Assembly: GCA_964623505.1 (NCBI GenBank)
Contig: CAZUSP010000012.1
Span: 1 to 16,877, forward strand
DNA from: CAZUSP01 sp964623505
GTDB lineage: Bacteria; Patescibacteriota; Minisyncoccia; Minisyncoccales; UBA1441
Length of the DNA stretch: 16,877 nucleotides
Reading direction: 5' to 3'
Position numbers and translations under genes: made by a program. This document shows positions 1 through 6,437 of this stretch, one piece after another. A model generated the notes under the pieces. The model was not told where the DNA came from. It worked only from the letters and a program-made list of their open reading frames with translations, and did not search any database. The number at the start of each line of letters is the position of its first letter. Position 1 is the stretch's first letter.

Positions 1-1
1 A

Positions 2-109
2 GGACTCTGCCCGCTTGCCGGTAAAGAGTTGACCATTGTCGATCTTTTCAATGGCCGGATGATTCAAGAGGGTGTCTGGGGAGAGCGAGTTGAGAAGCTG
101 ATTTTCTGA
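2..109 (+). CDS. C-terminal end of an unidentified protein (partial)
   Basis: One reading frame is open from the window edge to a TGA at 107-109, giving 35 residues that end in GERVEKLIF. The other two plus-strand frames hit stops within the first 40 bases. The open frame ends just before a good intrinsic terminator, as the last gene of a transcription unit should. Too little of the protein is visible to name it; I recognise no family motif. Confidence 0.6.
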   Translation, partial: GLCPLAGKELTIVDLFNGRMIQEGVWGERVEKLIF

Positions 110-125
110 TTTTTTAACCCAAGGT

Positions 126-146
126 CCCGTTTTTACGGGGTTTTTT
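126..146 (+). terminator. Intrinsic terminator after the partial first gene
   Basis: A hairpin CCCGT/ACGGG (126-130 with 135-139, TTTT loop) is followed directly by a run of six T. It begins 16 nt after the stop codon of the partial gene and lies just upstream of the next promoter, so it separates two transcription units. Confidence 0.8.
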
Positions 147-148
147 AC

Positions 149-176
149 TTGACAAGATTTTATATTATTATATAGT
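149..176 (+). promoter_or_regulatory. Sigma70-type promoter of the 98-residue gene
   Basis: A perfect -35 box TTGACA (149-154) is followed after 16 nt by TATAGT (171-176), which matches TATAAT at five of six positions. The spacer is very AT-rich. Transcription would start near 182-184, leaving a leader of about 67 nt before the ATG at 250. Confidence 0.75.
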
Positions 177-182
177 ACAGAT

Positions 183-243
183 GCGGGCTTCGAAAAAAGG
201 AGGTGTTTGCATAACTAATTAAGAAGCCTAGCAAAAAGGGAGG
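183..243 (+). promoter_or_regulatory. Structured 5' leader with two Shine-Dalgarno sites
   Basis: The leader contains a strong ribosome-binding sequence AAGGAGG (197-203) that serves no long reading frame. A second site, GGGAGG (238-243), lies 6 nt from the ATG at 250. GGGCTTC (185-191) can pair with GAAGCCT (223-229) with one G-U pair. That places the first site in a 31-nt loop and leaves the second free. Two tiny frames are possible: ATG 181 with 13 codons, and TTG 207 with three codons. Which, if any, is translated is unknown. No known riboswitch class was recognised. Confidence 0.4.
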
Positions 244-249
244 TTGGTT

Positions 250-546
250 ATGAAGTTACTTTGTCTAGGGCGGGCCTATCGGAGAGATGGTCAGGAAGTA
301 GCACTCCGCGTCATTCCAGAGGGAACAAGGAGCGGAGTCCAAATGAGGTCGAGTGACTTCATGGGGGCTCCCTCTCGACAAAGCGAGGTTCTCCTTTTTT
401 CCGACGAAGGAGAATCAAAGGGGATGATTAAGAAAATTGCGGAGGCGGCCGGGGCGACGTTTGTTCCGGCTTCATACGGGCAGGTGATTTCAACCCTCCG
501 GAAGGAGGGGACTATCCCAGAGGGCTGGCCGAGGCCTCTCTGGTGA
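250..546 (+). CDS. Hypothetical protein, 98 residues, single-gene transcription unit
   Basis: I do not recognise this protein. The ATG at 250 is preceded by a strong ribosome-binding site (GGGAGG, 6-nt spacing) and is preferred over an in-frame TTG at 244. The product has no signal peptide, membrane segment or cysteine cluster (one Cys at position 5). It is mixed in composition, opens with a short hydrophobic strand (KLLCLG), and has an alanine-rich helix near residues 60-72 that may be amphipathic. It ends in a Trp/Pro-rich tail (EGWPRPLW). Compact size, own promoter, leader and terminator suggest a well-expressed small soluble protein. The best SD in the window sits here, unlike its SD-poor neighbours. 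Confidence 0.75.
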   Translation: MKLLCLGRAYRRDGQEVALRVIPEGTRSGVQMRSSDFMGAPSRQSEVLLFSDEGESKGMIKKIAEAAGATFVPASYGQVISTLRKEGTIPEGWPRPLW

Positions 547-560
547 CCGAAAGCGCGTGG

Positions 561-595
561 GCGGGCTGCCGATGGTGGCCCGCTCTTTCTCTTTT
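561..595 (+). terminator. Intrinsic terminator after the 98-residue gene
   Basis: GCGGGCTGCC (561-570) pairs with GGTGGCCCGC (574-583) around a three-base GAT loop. This makes a 10-bp stem with two G-U pairs. A pyrimidine-rich tract with T runs follows (584-598). It begins 14 nt after the stop codon. Confidence 0.85.
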
Positions 596-599
596 GTTG

Positions 600-608
600 T
601 GCTAATAT
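600..608 (+). promoter_or_regulatory. Extended -10 promoter of rlmE, probably leaderless
   Basis: TGC followed by TAATAT (603-608) resembles an extended -10 element; no clear -35 box is seen. The predicted start site, about 6-7 nt downstream, falls on or next to the ATG at 615. No SD sequence precedes that ATG, so the transcript would be leaderless or nearly so. TAATAT matches the consensus at only four of six positions. Confidence 0.4.
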
Positions 609-614
609 TTATCT

Positions 615-1232
615 ATGTATCAGCCGCAGGATTCTTTTTTTAAAAAAGCTAAGGATGAGGGTTATCCAGCTCGTTCAGTCTACAAACTGAAAGAGCTAGA
701 CCAGAGATTTCGTCTTTTTAAGGCGAACCAATCAATTCTTGATCTGGGGTGTGCCCCGGGATCATGGTCTCTTTATATTAGCCAGCGGATTGGACCAAAG
801 GGTTTGGTTTTGGGAATTGACCTGCAGGAGGTTAAGATCAGTGCTGATAATTTTGTTTTTTTCAAACAAAATGTTTTTGACATCAATCAGGAATATTTAA
901 AAGAGTTAATGTCTGGTCATAAAACGGGTGATTGTTTTGACGGAATCGTTTCAGACCTGGCTCCATCCACCTCTGGAGTGAAGGGTCTGGATGCGGCCAG
1001 GTCGGCCCTATTGGCCGAAAAAGCACTTGAGCTAGCCGGGGTTTTTTTAAAAAACGGTGGTTTTTTAGTTGTAAAAATATTAGAAGGAGGCGAGCACGGT
1101 CAAATCTGGAGAAAGATCAAAGATTGCTTTCGCCGGCAAAAACAAGTTCGTCCCAGGGCGGTGCGTCGCAACAGTCGGGAAATTTATATTGTCGCCAATG
1201 GATTTAAGAGAGGTGAACTGGTTGTTGGTTGA
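615..1232 (+). CDS. rlmE: 23S rRNA 2'-O-methyltransferase RlmE (FtsJ/RrmJ family)
   Basis: RlmE methylates the 2'-O of a uridine in the peptidyl-transferase A loop of 23S rRNA during late 50S assembly, using S-adenosylmethionine. The 205-residue length is normal for the family. The SAM motif LDLGCAPGSWS is at 42-52 and the acidic strand end GIDL at 67-70. The family's K-D-K-E catalytic tetrad fits K24 (SVYKLKELD), D114 (SDLAP), K154 (LVVKILEGG) and E189 (SREIY). The ATG at 615 has no SD. Its 3' end overlaps prmC by 35 nt, so the two are probably co-transcribed as a translation-maintenance pair. Confidence 0.93.
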   Translation: MYQPQDSFFKKAKDEGYPARSVYKLKELDQRFRLFKANQSILDLGCAPGSWSLYISQRIGPKGLVLGIDLQEVKISADNFVFFKQNVFDINQEYLKELMSGHKTGDCFDGIVSDLAPSTSGVKGLDAARSALLAEKALELAGVFLKNGGFLVVKILEGGEHGQIWRKIKDCFRRQKQVRPRAVRRNSREIYIVANGFKRGELVVG

Positions 1233-1950
1233 GAAGTATGGGCTGGTCAACACTGAGAATGATTCTCAAGAATGGCCAGCCGAGGTGTTTGATGATCTAA
1301 AAAAGTTAAAACAAGGCATGCCCTTGGCTTACTTGATCGGATTTGTTCCTTTTTTGAAAGTCAAAATTGATTTAAGCTTGAGACCCTTAATTCCGAGAGC
1401 CGAAACCGAGTACTGGGTGGGTGAGGTTATCTTGAGATGTAAAAAAGAACCGAAAACGTGTCTCGATATGTTTGCCGGTTCGGGATGTGTCGGCTTATCG
1501 CTCTTGGGCCAGTGGTCTGAAGTTCGGGTTGATTTTGTTGATATCGACCAAAAATGCCTTGACCAAGTCAGAATAAATATTGCTCGGAACAAGATTGACC
1601 CATCGAGAATATTTCTGATTCGTTCTGATGTTTTTGACCGGGTTGAGGGCAGTTATGATCTGATTTTGGCCAATCCGCCATACATTGATCCGGGTTGTCT
1701 TTCCGGCCTGCCGAGATCGGTCAAAGAATATGAACCACTCAAGGCCTTACTAGCCGGTGATCAGGGATTGGCCTTGATCAAAAAGTTTTTGAGAACAGTC
1801 AGGAGCCATCTTAATCCGGGCGGCTTCTTTGTAATGGAGTTTAATCCTAGCCAAAAGAAAAAGATCGAGGCTTTAGTTTCCAGTCAGTTCCATTGTGAAT
1901 TTAACCGCGATCAATACGGTCGATGGCGTTTTTTAATTGGTCGGATATAG
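1198..1950 (+). CDS. prmC: Release factor glutamine methyltransferase PrmC (HemK)
   Basis: PrmC N5-methylates the glutamine of the GGQ motif in release factors RF1 and RF2, which speeds termination. The protein has a helical N-terminal part, the family linker PLAYLIGFVPF and LIPRAETEYWV, the SAM motif DMFAGSGCVG (from residue 90), and the substrate-binding NPPY at 159-162. At 250 residues it is somewhat shorter than typical (about 275-290), with the loss at the N-terminal release-factor-docking domain. The ATG at 1198 is chosen; an in-frame TTG at 1189 would add three residues, and GTG 1213 is another candidate. No SD is evident and it overlaps rlmE by 35 nt. Confidence 0.9.
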   Translation: MDLREVNWLLVEKYGLVNTENDSQEWPAEVFDDLKKLKQGMPLAYLIGFVPFLKVKIDLSLRPLIPRAETEYWVGEVILRCKKEPKTCLDMFAGSGCVGLSLLGQWSEVRVDFVDIDQKCLDQVRINIARNKIDPSRIFLIRSDVFDRVEGSYDLILANPPYIDPGCLSGLPRSVKEYEPLKALLAGDQGLALIKKFLRTVRSHLNPGGFFVMEFNPSQKKKIEALVSSQFHCEFNRDQYGRWRFLIGRI

Positions 1951-1952
1951 TT

Positions 1953-1980
1953 TTGATTATGTGGTACTTTGTGTTAAAAT
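1953..1980 (+). promoter_or_regulatory. Promoter of the ftsZ-led operon
   Basis: TTGATT (1953-1958) matches the -35 box at four positions. It is 16 nt from TAAAAT (1975-1980), which is preceded by TG at 1972-1973 and so forms an extended -10. It lies in the 50-nt gap after prmC. The predicted start near 1987 gives a short leader of about 14 nt with AGAGG (1993-1997) just before the ATG. Confidence 0.6.
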
Positions 1981-2000
1981 TGCCTTGAATTCAGAGGTTT

Positions 2001-3191
2001 ATGGCCAAAAAGAAAATCACGCAAATTCAAAAGGCCCGGGGGGTTAAAATCAAGATAATTGGCCTGGGCGGAGGAGGGTGTTCAATCGTGGCAGACATGA
2101 GCCAAAGACTTTCCGGGGTCAGTTTTGTGGCGGCCGATACCGACCTGGTTAACCTGGAAAGGGTTAAGAACGACCATTTGGCCCTCTTTTCTTTTGGCAG
2201 CGAAACCACCTGCGGATTGGGTACGGGGATGAACTCCGGTTTAGGACAGCAGGTGGCTCGATCGGCCAAAGAAGAGATAAAGGAGTTGTTCCAGGGAGTT
2301 GACTTATTTGTTTTAGTGACTTGCTTGGGCGGAGGCGTTGGGTCTGGCGCCTTGCCGATCTTTGCTCAAGCGGCTCGAGAGAGCGGGGGCTTGGGGATCG
2401 GTGTTTTTACCATGCCTTTTTCTTTTGAGGGCCAGAAAAGACAACGTTTGGCCCAGAGATCTTTAAGCGAATCTTCAGCCTATCTAGACGCCCAGTTGAT
2501 CCTAGCCAACGAGAAGATATTTACAGTCAGCGGCCAGAATGCTTCTTTTAGCGCAGCTCTTTCTTTGATCAATCAGAGTCTGGTTTACAATCTGAATGCT
2601 TTGGTTGACATTATTCGCCAACCCAGCCTTATCAACATTGATTTTTCTGATCTTAGAACTGTTTTACGGGGGCACGATCAAGCCGTTTTTCTTAACACGG
2701 TGATTACCCGGGGAGAGAAAAGGCTAGAGCAGGCTCTGGAAAGGATAGGTCGTTATGATTTCTATTATGACGAGCCGGCTCCAGCCGAAAAAATCCTACT
2801 CCATGTTTGCGGCGGCAGTGACCTCAAGATGATAGAGGTGGAAACCATCAGTCAAGAGATTAAGAAGCCAAATCCCTCGGCTCAGATCATATTCGGGGTT
2901 GATCGAAAAGTTAGCTTCCGGGATCAGATCAAAGTGGTTTTGCTTTCTATCTGCTCTAAACCGGGAAAAAAGAATATTCAGGTCCCGGTTCCCGAGAAAG
3001 AAAAAAAGAAGATTAAAAAAAGAAAAATAGTGAAAAAGAAACAGCCCGACAAGAGCAAGGCTGAGCCGTCCAAAAAAGTCAAAAGACTCAATGCGATTGA
3101 CGTTAAGGAGATTAAGAAAAAAAGTGAATTTCAAAAGACATCGCAAGAGAAGATATGGGAAATTCCCGCCTTTTTGAGGCGAAAATCTTGA
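2001..3191 (+). CDS. ftsZ: Divergent FtsZ with basic linker and intact C-terminal peptide
   Basis: This is a tubulin-superfamily GTPase that would form the division ring. FtsZ landmarks appear in order: the T1 loop GLGGGGCS (21-28); the T3/T4 region with TCGLGTGMNSGLG; the tubulin signature at 110-116; MPFSFEGQKR; and the T7 loop NIDFSD (212-217), which supplies the catalytic Asp residues to the next subunit. The signature reads GGGVGSG, with Val in place of the usual Thr. The linker (about 320-377) is exceptionally Lys-rich. The protein nevertheless ends in WEIPAFLRRKS, nearly identical to the FtsA-binding tail of ordinary FtsZ. Its 396 residues are a normal length. It overlaps the following gene by one base. 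Confidence 0.88.
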   Translation: MAKKKITQIQKARGVKIKIIGLGGGGCSIVADMSQRLSGVSFVAADTDLVNLERVKNDHLALFSFGSETTCGLGTGMNSGLGQQVARSAKEEIKELFQGVDLFVLVTCLGGGVGSGALPIFAQAARESGGLGIGVFTMPFSFEGQKRQRLAQRSLSESSAYLDAQLILANEKIFTVSGQNASFSAALSLINQSLVYNLNALVDIIRQPSLINIDFSDLRTVLRGHDQAVFLNTVITRGEKRLEQALERIGRYDFYYDEPAPAEKILLHVCGGSDLKMIEVETISQEIKKPNPSAQIIFGVDRKVSFRDQIKVVLLSICSKPGKKNIQVPVPEKEKKKIKKRKIVKKKQPDKSKAEPSKKVKRLNAIDVKEIKKKSEFQKTSQEKIWEIPAFLRRKS

Positions 3192-3985
3192 TGAGCATCA
3201 AAAAAGCAATTATTATTTTAGATAAGTCCGAAGACCGCATTCTTTCAATCGGGCGGGTTGTTCCAGCGGAGTTTTGGCTTTTAGGCGGACAGCCTTTGAT
3301 CGAGTATCTGGTTGACGAGGCCATCAAAGCTGGTGCAGAGCAAATCATATTTGTTGGTCCGGCCGACAAGAAAAACATCGCGGATTATTTCCAGCCGACT
3401 GCTTTAATGGAAAAATCCGATGATGACGAGGGCGGTTTTGCCAGTCAGTACGGTTCAATTGATTTTTCTTTCATGGCTGAGAACGGAACAATCGGAGCGG
3501 CTTTGTTAAAAATGAAAAATCGGATCATCGACGAGCCGGTGGCGATTATTCAAAATAAGGCCTTATTGTTTGGTTCAGAAGGTAGCCTGATGCAACTTAG
3601 CCGGGTAATGAACACAACCGATCGTCCAGTTCTGGGACTGATAACATCTGAATCAGAGGGACCGTCTTTTAAAACCGAAAAAATTGCCGAGAGGATATAC
3701 AAACTCAAGGAAGTGGAGATGGGCGGAGCAGACCAATCAAAACTGTGTTTTGCTGGTCGCAGCATTCTCACCCCGGCCGTCATAGATGTTATCAGTGAGA
3801 TCAAAAAATCAAGGGGGCCAGAAGAACTAAATATGCTATCTGTTATCGCAATGATGGTCAACGAAGGCAAGACGGTTTATGGTTATCATTTGAAAGGCGA
3901 TTGGTTTGCTTTGGATAACAAACAAAACTGGCTTGCGGCCAATCGAGCCTTAATTTCCGACAAAAATGAAAAAAATACGGATTAA
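3191..3985 (+). CDS. GalU-like nucleotidyltransferase fold, predicted inactive
   Basis: The sequence aligns without gaps to the N-terminus of UTP-glucose-1-phosphate uridylyltransferase (GalU), and keeps PLIEYLVDEAIKAGAEQIIFV and the C-terminal GalU-like section. Key catalytic parts are gone. The nucleotide-binding AGLGTR is DKSEDR (11-16), the PKE lysine is Ala26, the metal-binding PD region is NK (122-123), and the EKP motif is missing. I infer a pseudo-enzyme with a binding or regulatory role. The ATG at 3191 overlaps the ftsZ stop (TGATG), and GAGG (3176-3179) lies 11 nt upstream. An in-frame ATG at 3155 would add 12 residues. The 264 residues are close to GalU length (about 290). Other nucleotidyltransferase activity cannot be excluded. 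Confidence 0.75.
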   Translation: MSIKKAIIILDKSEDRILSIGRVVPAEFWLLGGQPLIEYLVDEAIKAGAEQIIFVGPADKKNIADYFQPTALMEKSDDDEGGFASQYGSIDFSFMAENGTIGAALLKMKNRIIDEPVAIIQNKALLFGSEGSLMQLSRVMNTTDRPVLGLITSESEGPSFKTEKIAERIYKLKEVEMGGADQSKLCFAGRSILTPAVIDVISEIKKSRGPEELNMLSVIAMMVNEGKTVYGYHLKGDWFALDNKQNWLAANRALISDKNEKNTD

Positions 3986-5228
3986 ATCAATTAAGGCCCG
4001 AATGATAATCAATTCCCGGGGGGAGCCGACGGTTGAAGTGGGGCTGACTACGGATCTGGATGACCGGGTTTACCTGGCTTCGGCGCCATCGGGGGCTTCT
4101 CGGGGAGAACACGAGGCTTGGGAGTTGCGAGACCGCGGAATTGAGTTTCGGGGAATGGGGGTTAAGCGAGCCATTGCCCACATCAATGAGATCATTGCCC
4201 CGGCCATGAGGGGTTACGATGTTCTTAGCCAAGCCAGAATAGATGATGATCTTATTGATCTGGACGGCCATATCAACAAATCTCGTCTGGGGGCCAATGC
4301 TGTTTTGCCGGTCTCTTTGGCTGTTTGCCGGGCTGGAGCAGCCGGGCAAGAGAAATTTCTTTGGGCGCACCTGAATAATATCTATCGGTCTCTGAATGAA
4401 GAGGCCTCTCCCTCCTTGCCCAAGCCCTGTTTCAATGTTATCAATGGGGGGTTGCATGCCGGCAACTGGTTGGATTTTCAAGAATTCATGATCGTGCCCC
4501 AGAGCGATGACATCAGCGAGAATATTAGAGCTGGCGTCGAGTTTTATGGTGAACTGAAAAGAGTGATTATCGAACAGATCGGTTCAGGTTCTGCCAATAT
4601 TGGAGACGAGGGCGGATTTGCGCCCGCTTTGGTTATTGCTGATTCGGCTCTGGACCTTATCTTAACGGCTGATCGCCAGCGTTCTCCGGGGCCAAAGATC
4701 AAAATTGGCCTAGACTGCGCCGCTAATTCTTTTTTCAACCAAGGACACTACCGTTTGGCTGATTCAGCCAAGGGTACTGATCAGATGATTGATTATTATC
4801 AAGAGCTGATTGGTCGGTATCCGATAATCTTTCTTGAAGATCCATTAATCGAGAATGATTGGCTGGGCTGGAGCTCTTTGGTTCGAAAGACCCAGGGGCG
4901 GATTGATATTATCGGAGACGATTTGACGGTTACCAATATTGAGCGGATACAAGAAGCGAAAAAAAATGAATCGGCCAATGGTCTGGTGGTCAAACCCAAT
5001 CAGATTGGGACGGTGACAGAGTCCTTGAAGGCAGCTGCCCTGGCTAGTTCATTTGGTTGGCGCCTGATGGTTGCCCACCGTTCCGGAGACACTAACGATG
5101 ACTTCATTGCTGATCTAGCTGTGGGTCTGGGGGCTGACTATTTTAAGTCCGGAGCGCCGGCTCGGGGAGAAAGGGTTGCCAAATACAATCGACTCTTGGC
5201 CATTCAAACAGAGATGAAAAATGCCTAA
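3966..5228 (+). CDS. eno: Enolase
   Basis: Enolase interconverts 2-phosphoglycerate and phosphoenolpyruvate in glycolysis and gluconeogenesis. All main active-site pieces are visible: PSGAS loop 1, NVINGGLHAGN, LDFQEFM, GDEGGFAP with acid-base Glu215, metal ligands D250 (LDCAAN), E291 (LEDPL) and D318 (GDDLTVTN), catalytic Lys343 (KPNQIGT), H371-R-S-G, and KSGAPARGERVAKYN with Lys394. The 420 residues are a normal length. Loop 1 reads GASRG where the usual sequence is GASTG, and AHRSG replaces SHRSG. The start overlaps the GalU-like gene by 20 nt and the stop overlaps apgM by 8 nt, without a clear SD, so translational coupling is likely. Confidence 0.95.
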   Translation: MKKIRIKSIKARMIINSRGEPTVEVGLTTDLDDRVYLASAPSGASRGEHEAWELRDRGIEFRGMGVKRAIAHINEIIAPAMRGYDVLSQARIDDDLIDLDGHINKSRLGANAVLPVSLAVCRAGAAGQEKFLWAHLNNIYRSLNEEASPSLPKPCFNVINGGLHAGNWLDFQEFMIVPQSDDISENIRAGVEFYGELKRVIIEQIGSGSANIGDEGGFAPALVIADSALDLILTADRQRSPGPKIKIGLDCAANSFFNQGHYRLADSAKGTDQMIDYYQELIGRYPIIFLEDPLIENDWLGWSSLVRKTQGRIDIIGDDLTVTNIERIQEAKKNESANGLVVKPNQIGTVTESLKAAALASSFGWRLMVAHRSGDTNDDFIADLAVGLGADYFKSGAPARGERVAKYNRLLAIQTEMKNA

Positions 5229-6420
5229 GATATTATTAATTGTTTTAGATGGGTTGGCCGACACACCCAGTGTCGCCATGGGCAACCGGACCTGTCTGGA
5301 AGCCGCCCCAACTCCTCTCATGGACCGCCTGGCCAGAGAAGGGGCGTGTGGTTTGGTCCGTCCTTATCAACGAGGCCTTTATCCGACCTCGGAGGACACC
5401 CACTTCTCTTTGTTTGGATATAACGTTGATGAGTATAAAATAGGGCGGGGGGTCTTTGAGGCCTTGGGTCTGGGGGTTGATCTCGATGAAGGAGAGGTGG
5501 CCTGGCGAGGCAACTGGGCCACTTTGGATAAATCCGGAAGTTTGATTAACCGTCGAGCTGGCCGCATTCCAGCTTGTCGGGAATTATTGGCCGACATCAA
5601 AGAACTGAATATTGATGGTATTAATTTCCGAATTTATCCCGGGAATCAACATCGCTTGGTGGTGGTCATGAGAGGGGTGGGTTTATCAGATCAAATAAGC
5701 GATGGTTATCGTCGTCAACTGGGCGTTCGTCCTCCCTTAGTGACGCCCCTAGATCAGAGCGAAGAATCTTTTTTTACGGCTCGAGCCGTCAATCGTTATC
5801 TGGAAGAGGTGGCCATTCTGCTTAAAAACAACCCAGTCAACAAAGACCGGGAGAAAGATGGTCTGCTGCCAGCCAATTATATTCTTATTCGGGGAGCCGG
5901 CCGGATCAAGCCAGCACCCTCTTTCCAGGAGCGGTGGGGCTGGTCCGGAGCGGCCGTGGCCGGGGGACATCTTTACCAAGGCATAGCCAAGTTCTTGGGG
6001 ATGGAGATTATGTATGTTTCGGGAGTTAGTGTAGACACCGACACCAATCTGGCCGGTCAGATAGAGGCTTCATTAGAGATAATCCCAGAGAAAGATTTTG
6101 TTTTTTGCCACATCAAAGCAGCAGATAATCTGGGACATGATCGCAATTGTCTGGCCAAAGCCGATTTTCTGACAGAAATTGATCGTCATCTGGAGCCTAT
6201 TTTGAAAAGAAGCGATCTGACACTGATTATTACCGGTGATCACGCCACTCCTTGTGAGTTGGGCGAACACAGCCGCGACCTGATCCCGATCCTGGTTTGG
6301 GGGTCGGGCATCGAACCGGATCAAGTTGATCGTTTCGGCGAGTCTTTTGCTCAAAAGGGTCGGCTCGGCATCATTGAACAGGTAGAGGTTTTAGATAAAA
6401 TTGCTAAAATGATGAAGTAA
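5221..6420 (+). CDS. apgM: Cofactor-independent phosphoglycerate mutase, archaeal type (ApgM)
   Basis: The protein interconverts 3-phosphoglycerate and 2-phosphoglycerate, the step next to enolase. It belongs to the alkaline-phosphatase superfamily branch typical of archaea, not to GpmA or GpmI. Seen: metal ligand D10 (VLDGLAD), the phospho-acceptor Ser57 region (PTSEDTH), GRGVFEALGLG, NRRAGRI, HIKAADNLGHD (297-307), TGDHATP with D340-H341, and EHS with H350. The 399 residues match the family (about 400). The usual PGSDTAH is PTSEDTH here, but the serine is kept. ATG 5221 overlaps the enolase stop in the form ATGCCTAA. Confidence 0.93.
   Translation: MPKILLIVLDGLADTPSVAMGNRTCLEAAPTPLMDRLAREGACGLVRPYQRGLYPTSEDTHFSLFGYNVDEYKIGRGVFEALGLGVDLDEGEVAWRGNWATLDKSGSLINRRAGRIPACRELLADIKELNIDGINFRIYPGNQHRLVVVMRGVGLSDQISDGYRRQLGVRPPLVTPLDQSEESFFTARAVNRYLEEVAILLKNNPVNKDREKDGLLPANYILIRGAGRIKPAPSFQERWGWSGAAVAGGHLYQGIAKFLGMEIMYVSGVSVDTDTNLAGQIEASLEIIPEKDFVFCHIKAADNLGHDRNCLAKADFLTEIDRHLEPILKRSDLTLIITGDHATPCELGEHSRDLIPILVWGSGIEPDQVDRFGESFAQKGRLGIIEQVEVLDKIAKMMK
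6402..6410 (+). promoter_or_regulatory. Possible internal extended -10 promoter
   Basis: TGC followed by TAAAAT (6405-6410) lies in the last codons of apgM. It resembles the extended -10 used before ftsZ (TGT-TAAAAT). No good -35 box is present at the usual distance, although an alternative pair, TTGAAC (6374-6379) and TAAAAT (6396-6401), sits close by. It could give an extra start for the DsbA-like gene at 6438. AT-rich sequence makes chance matches likely. Confidence 0.25.
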
Positions 6421-6437
6421 TTATCTTTTTATTTAAC

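Noticed and set aside
244..249. TTG start for the 98-residue gene
   Set aside because: It would begin directly against the SD sequence (238-243); ATG 250 has proper spacing.
1189..1197. TTG start for prmC at 1189
   Set aside because: It gains only three residues, with no SD; the ATG at 1198 is a stronger codon.
2796..3146. Minus-strand frame of 116 residues that looks like a Leu/Phe-rich membrane protein
   Set aside because: It is antisense to the lysine-rich linker of ftsZ. Runs of AAA/AAG codons read as Phe/Leu on the other strand, so the apparent membrane character is an artefact.
3987..4481. Minus-strand frame of 164 residues antisense to enolase
   Set aside because: It has no recognisable motif, no promoter or SD, and lies wholly inside a well-supported enolase gene.
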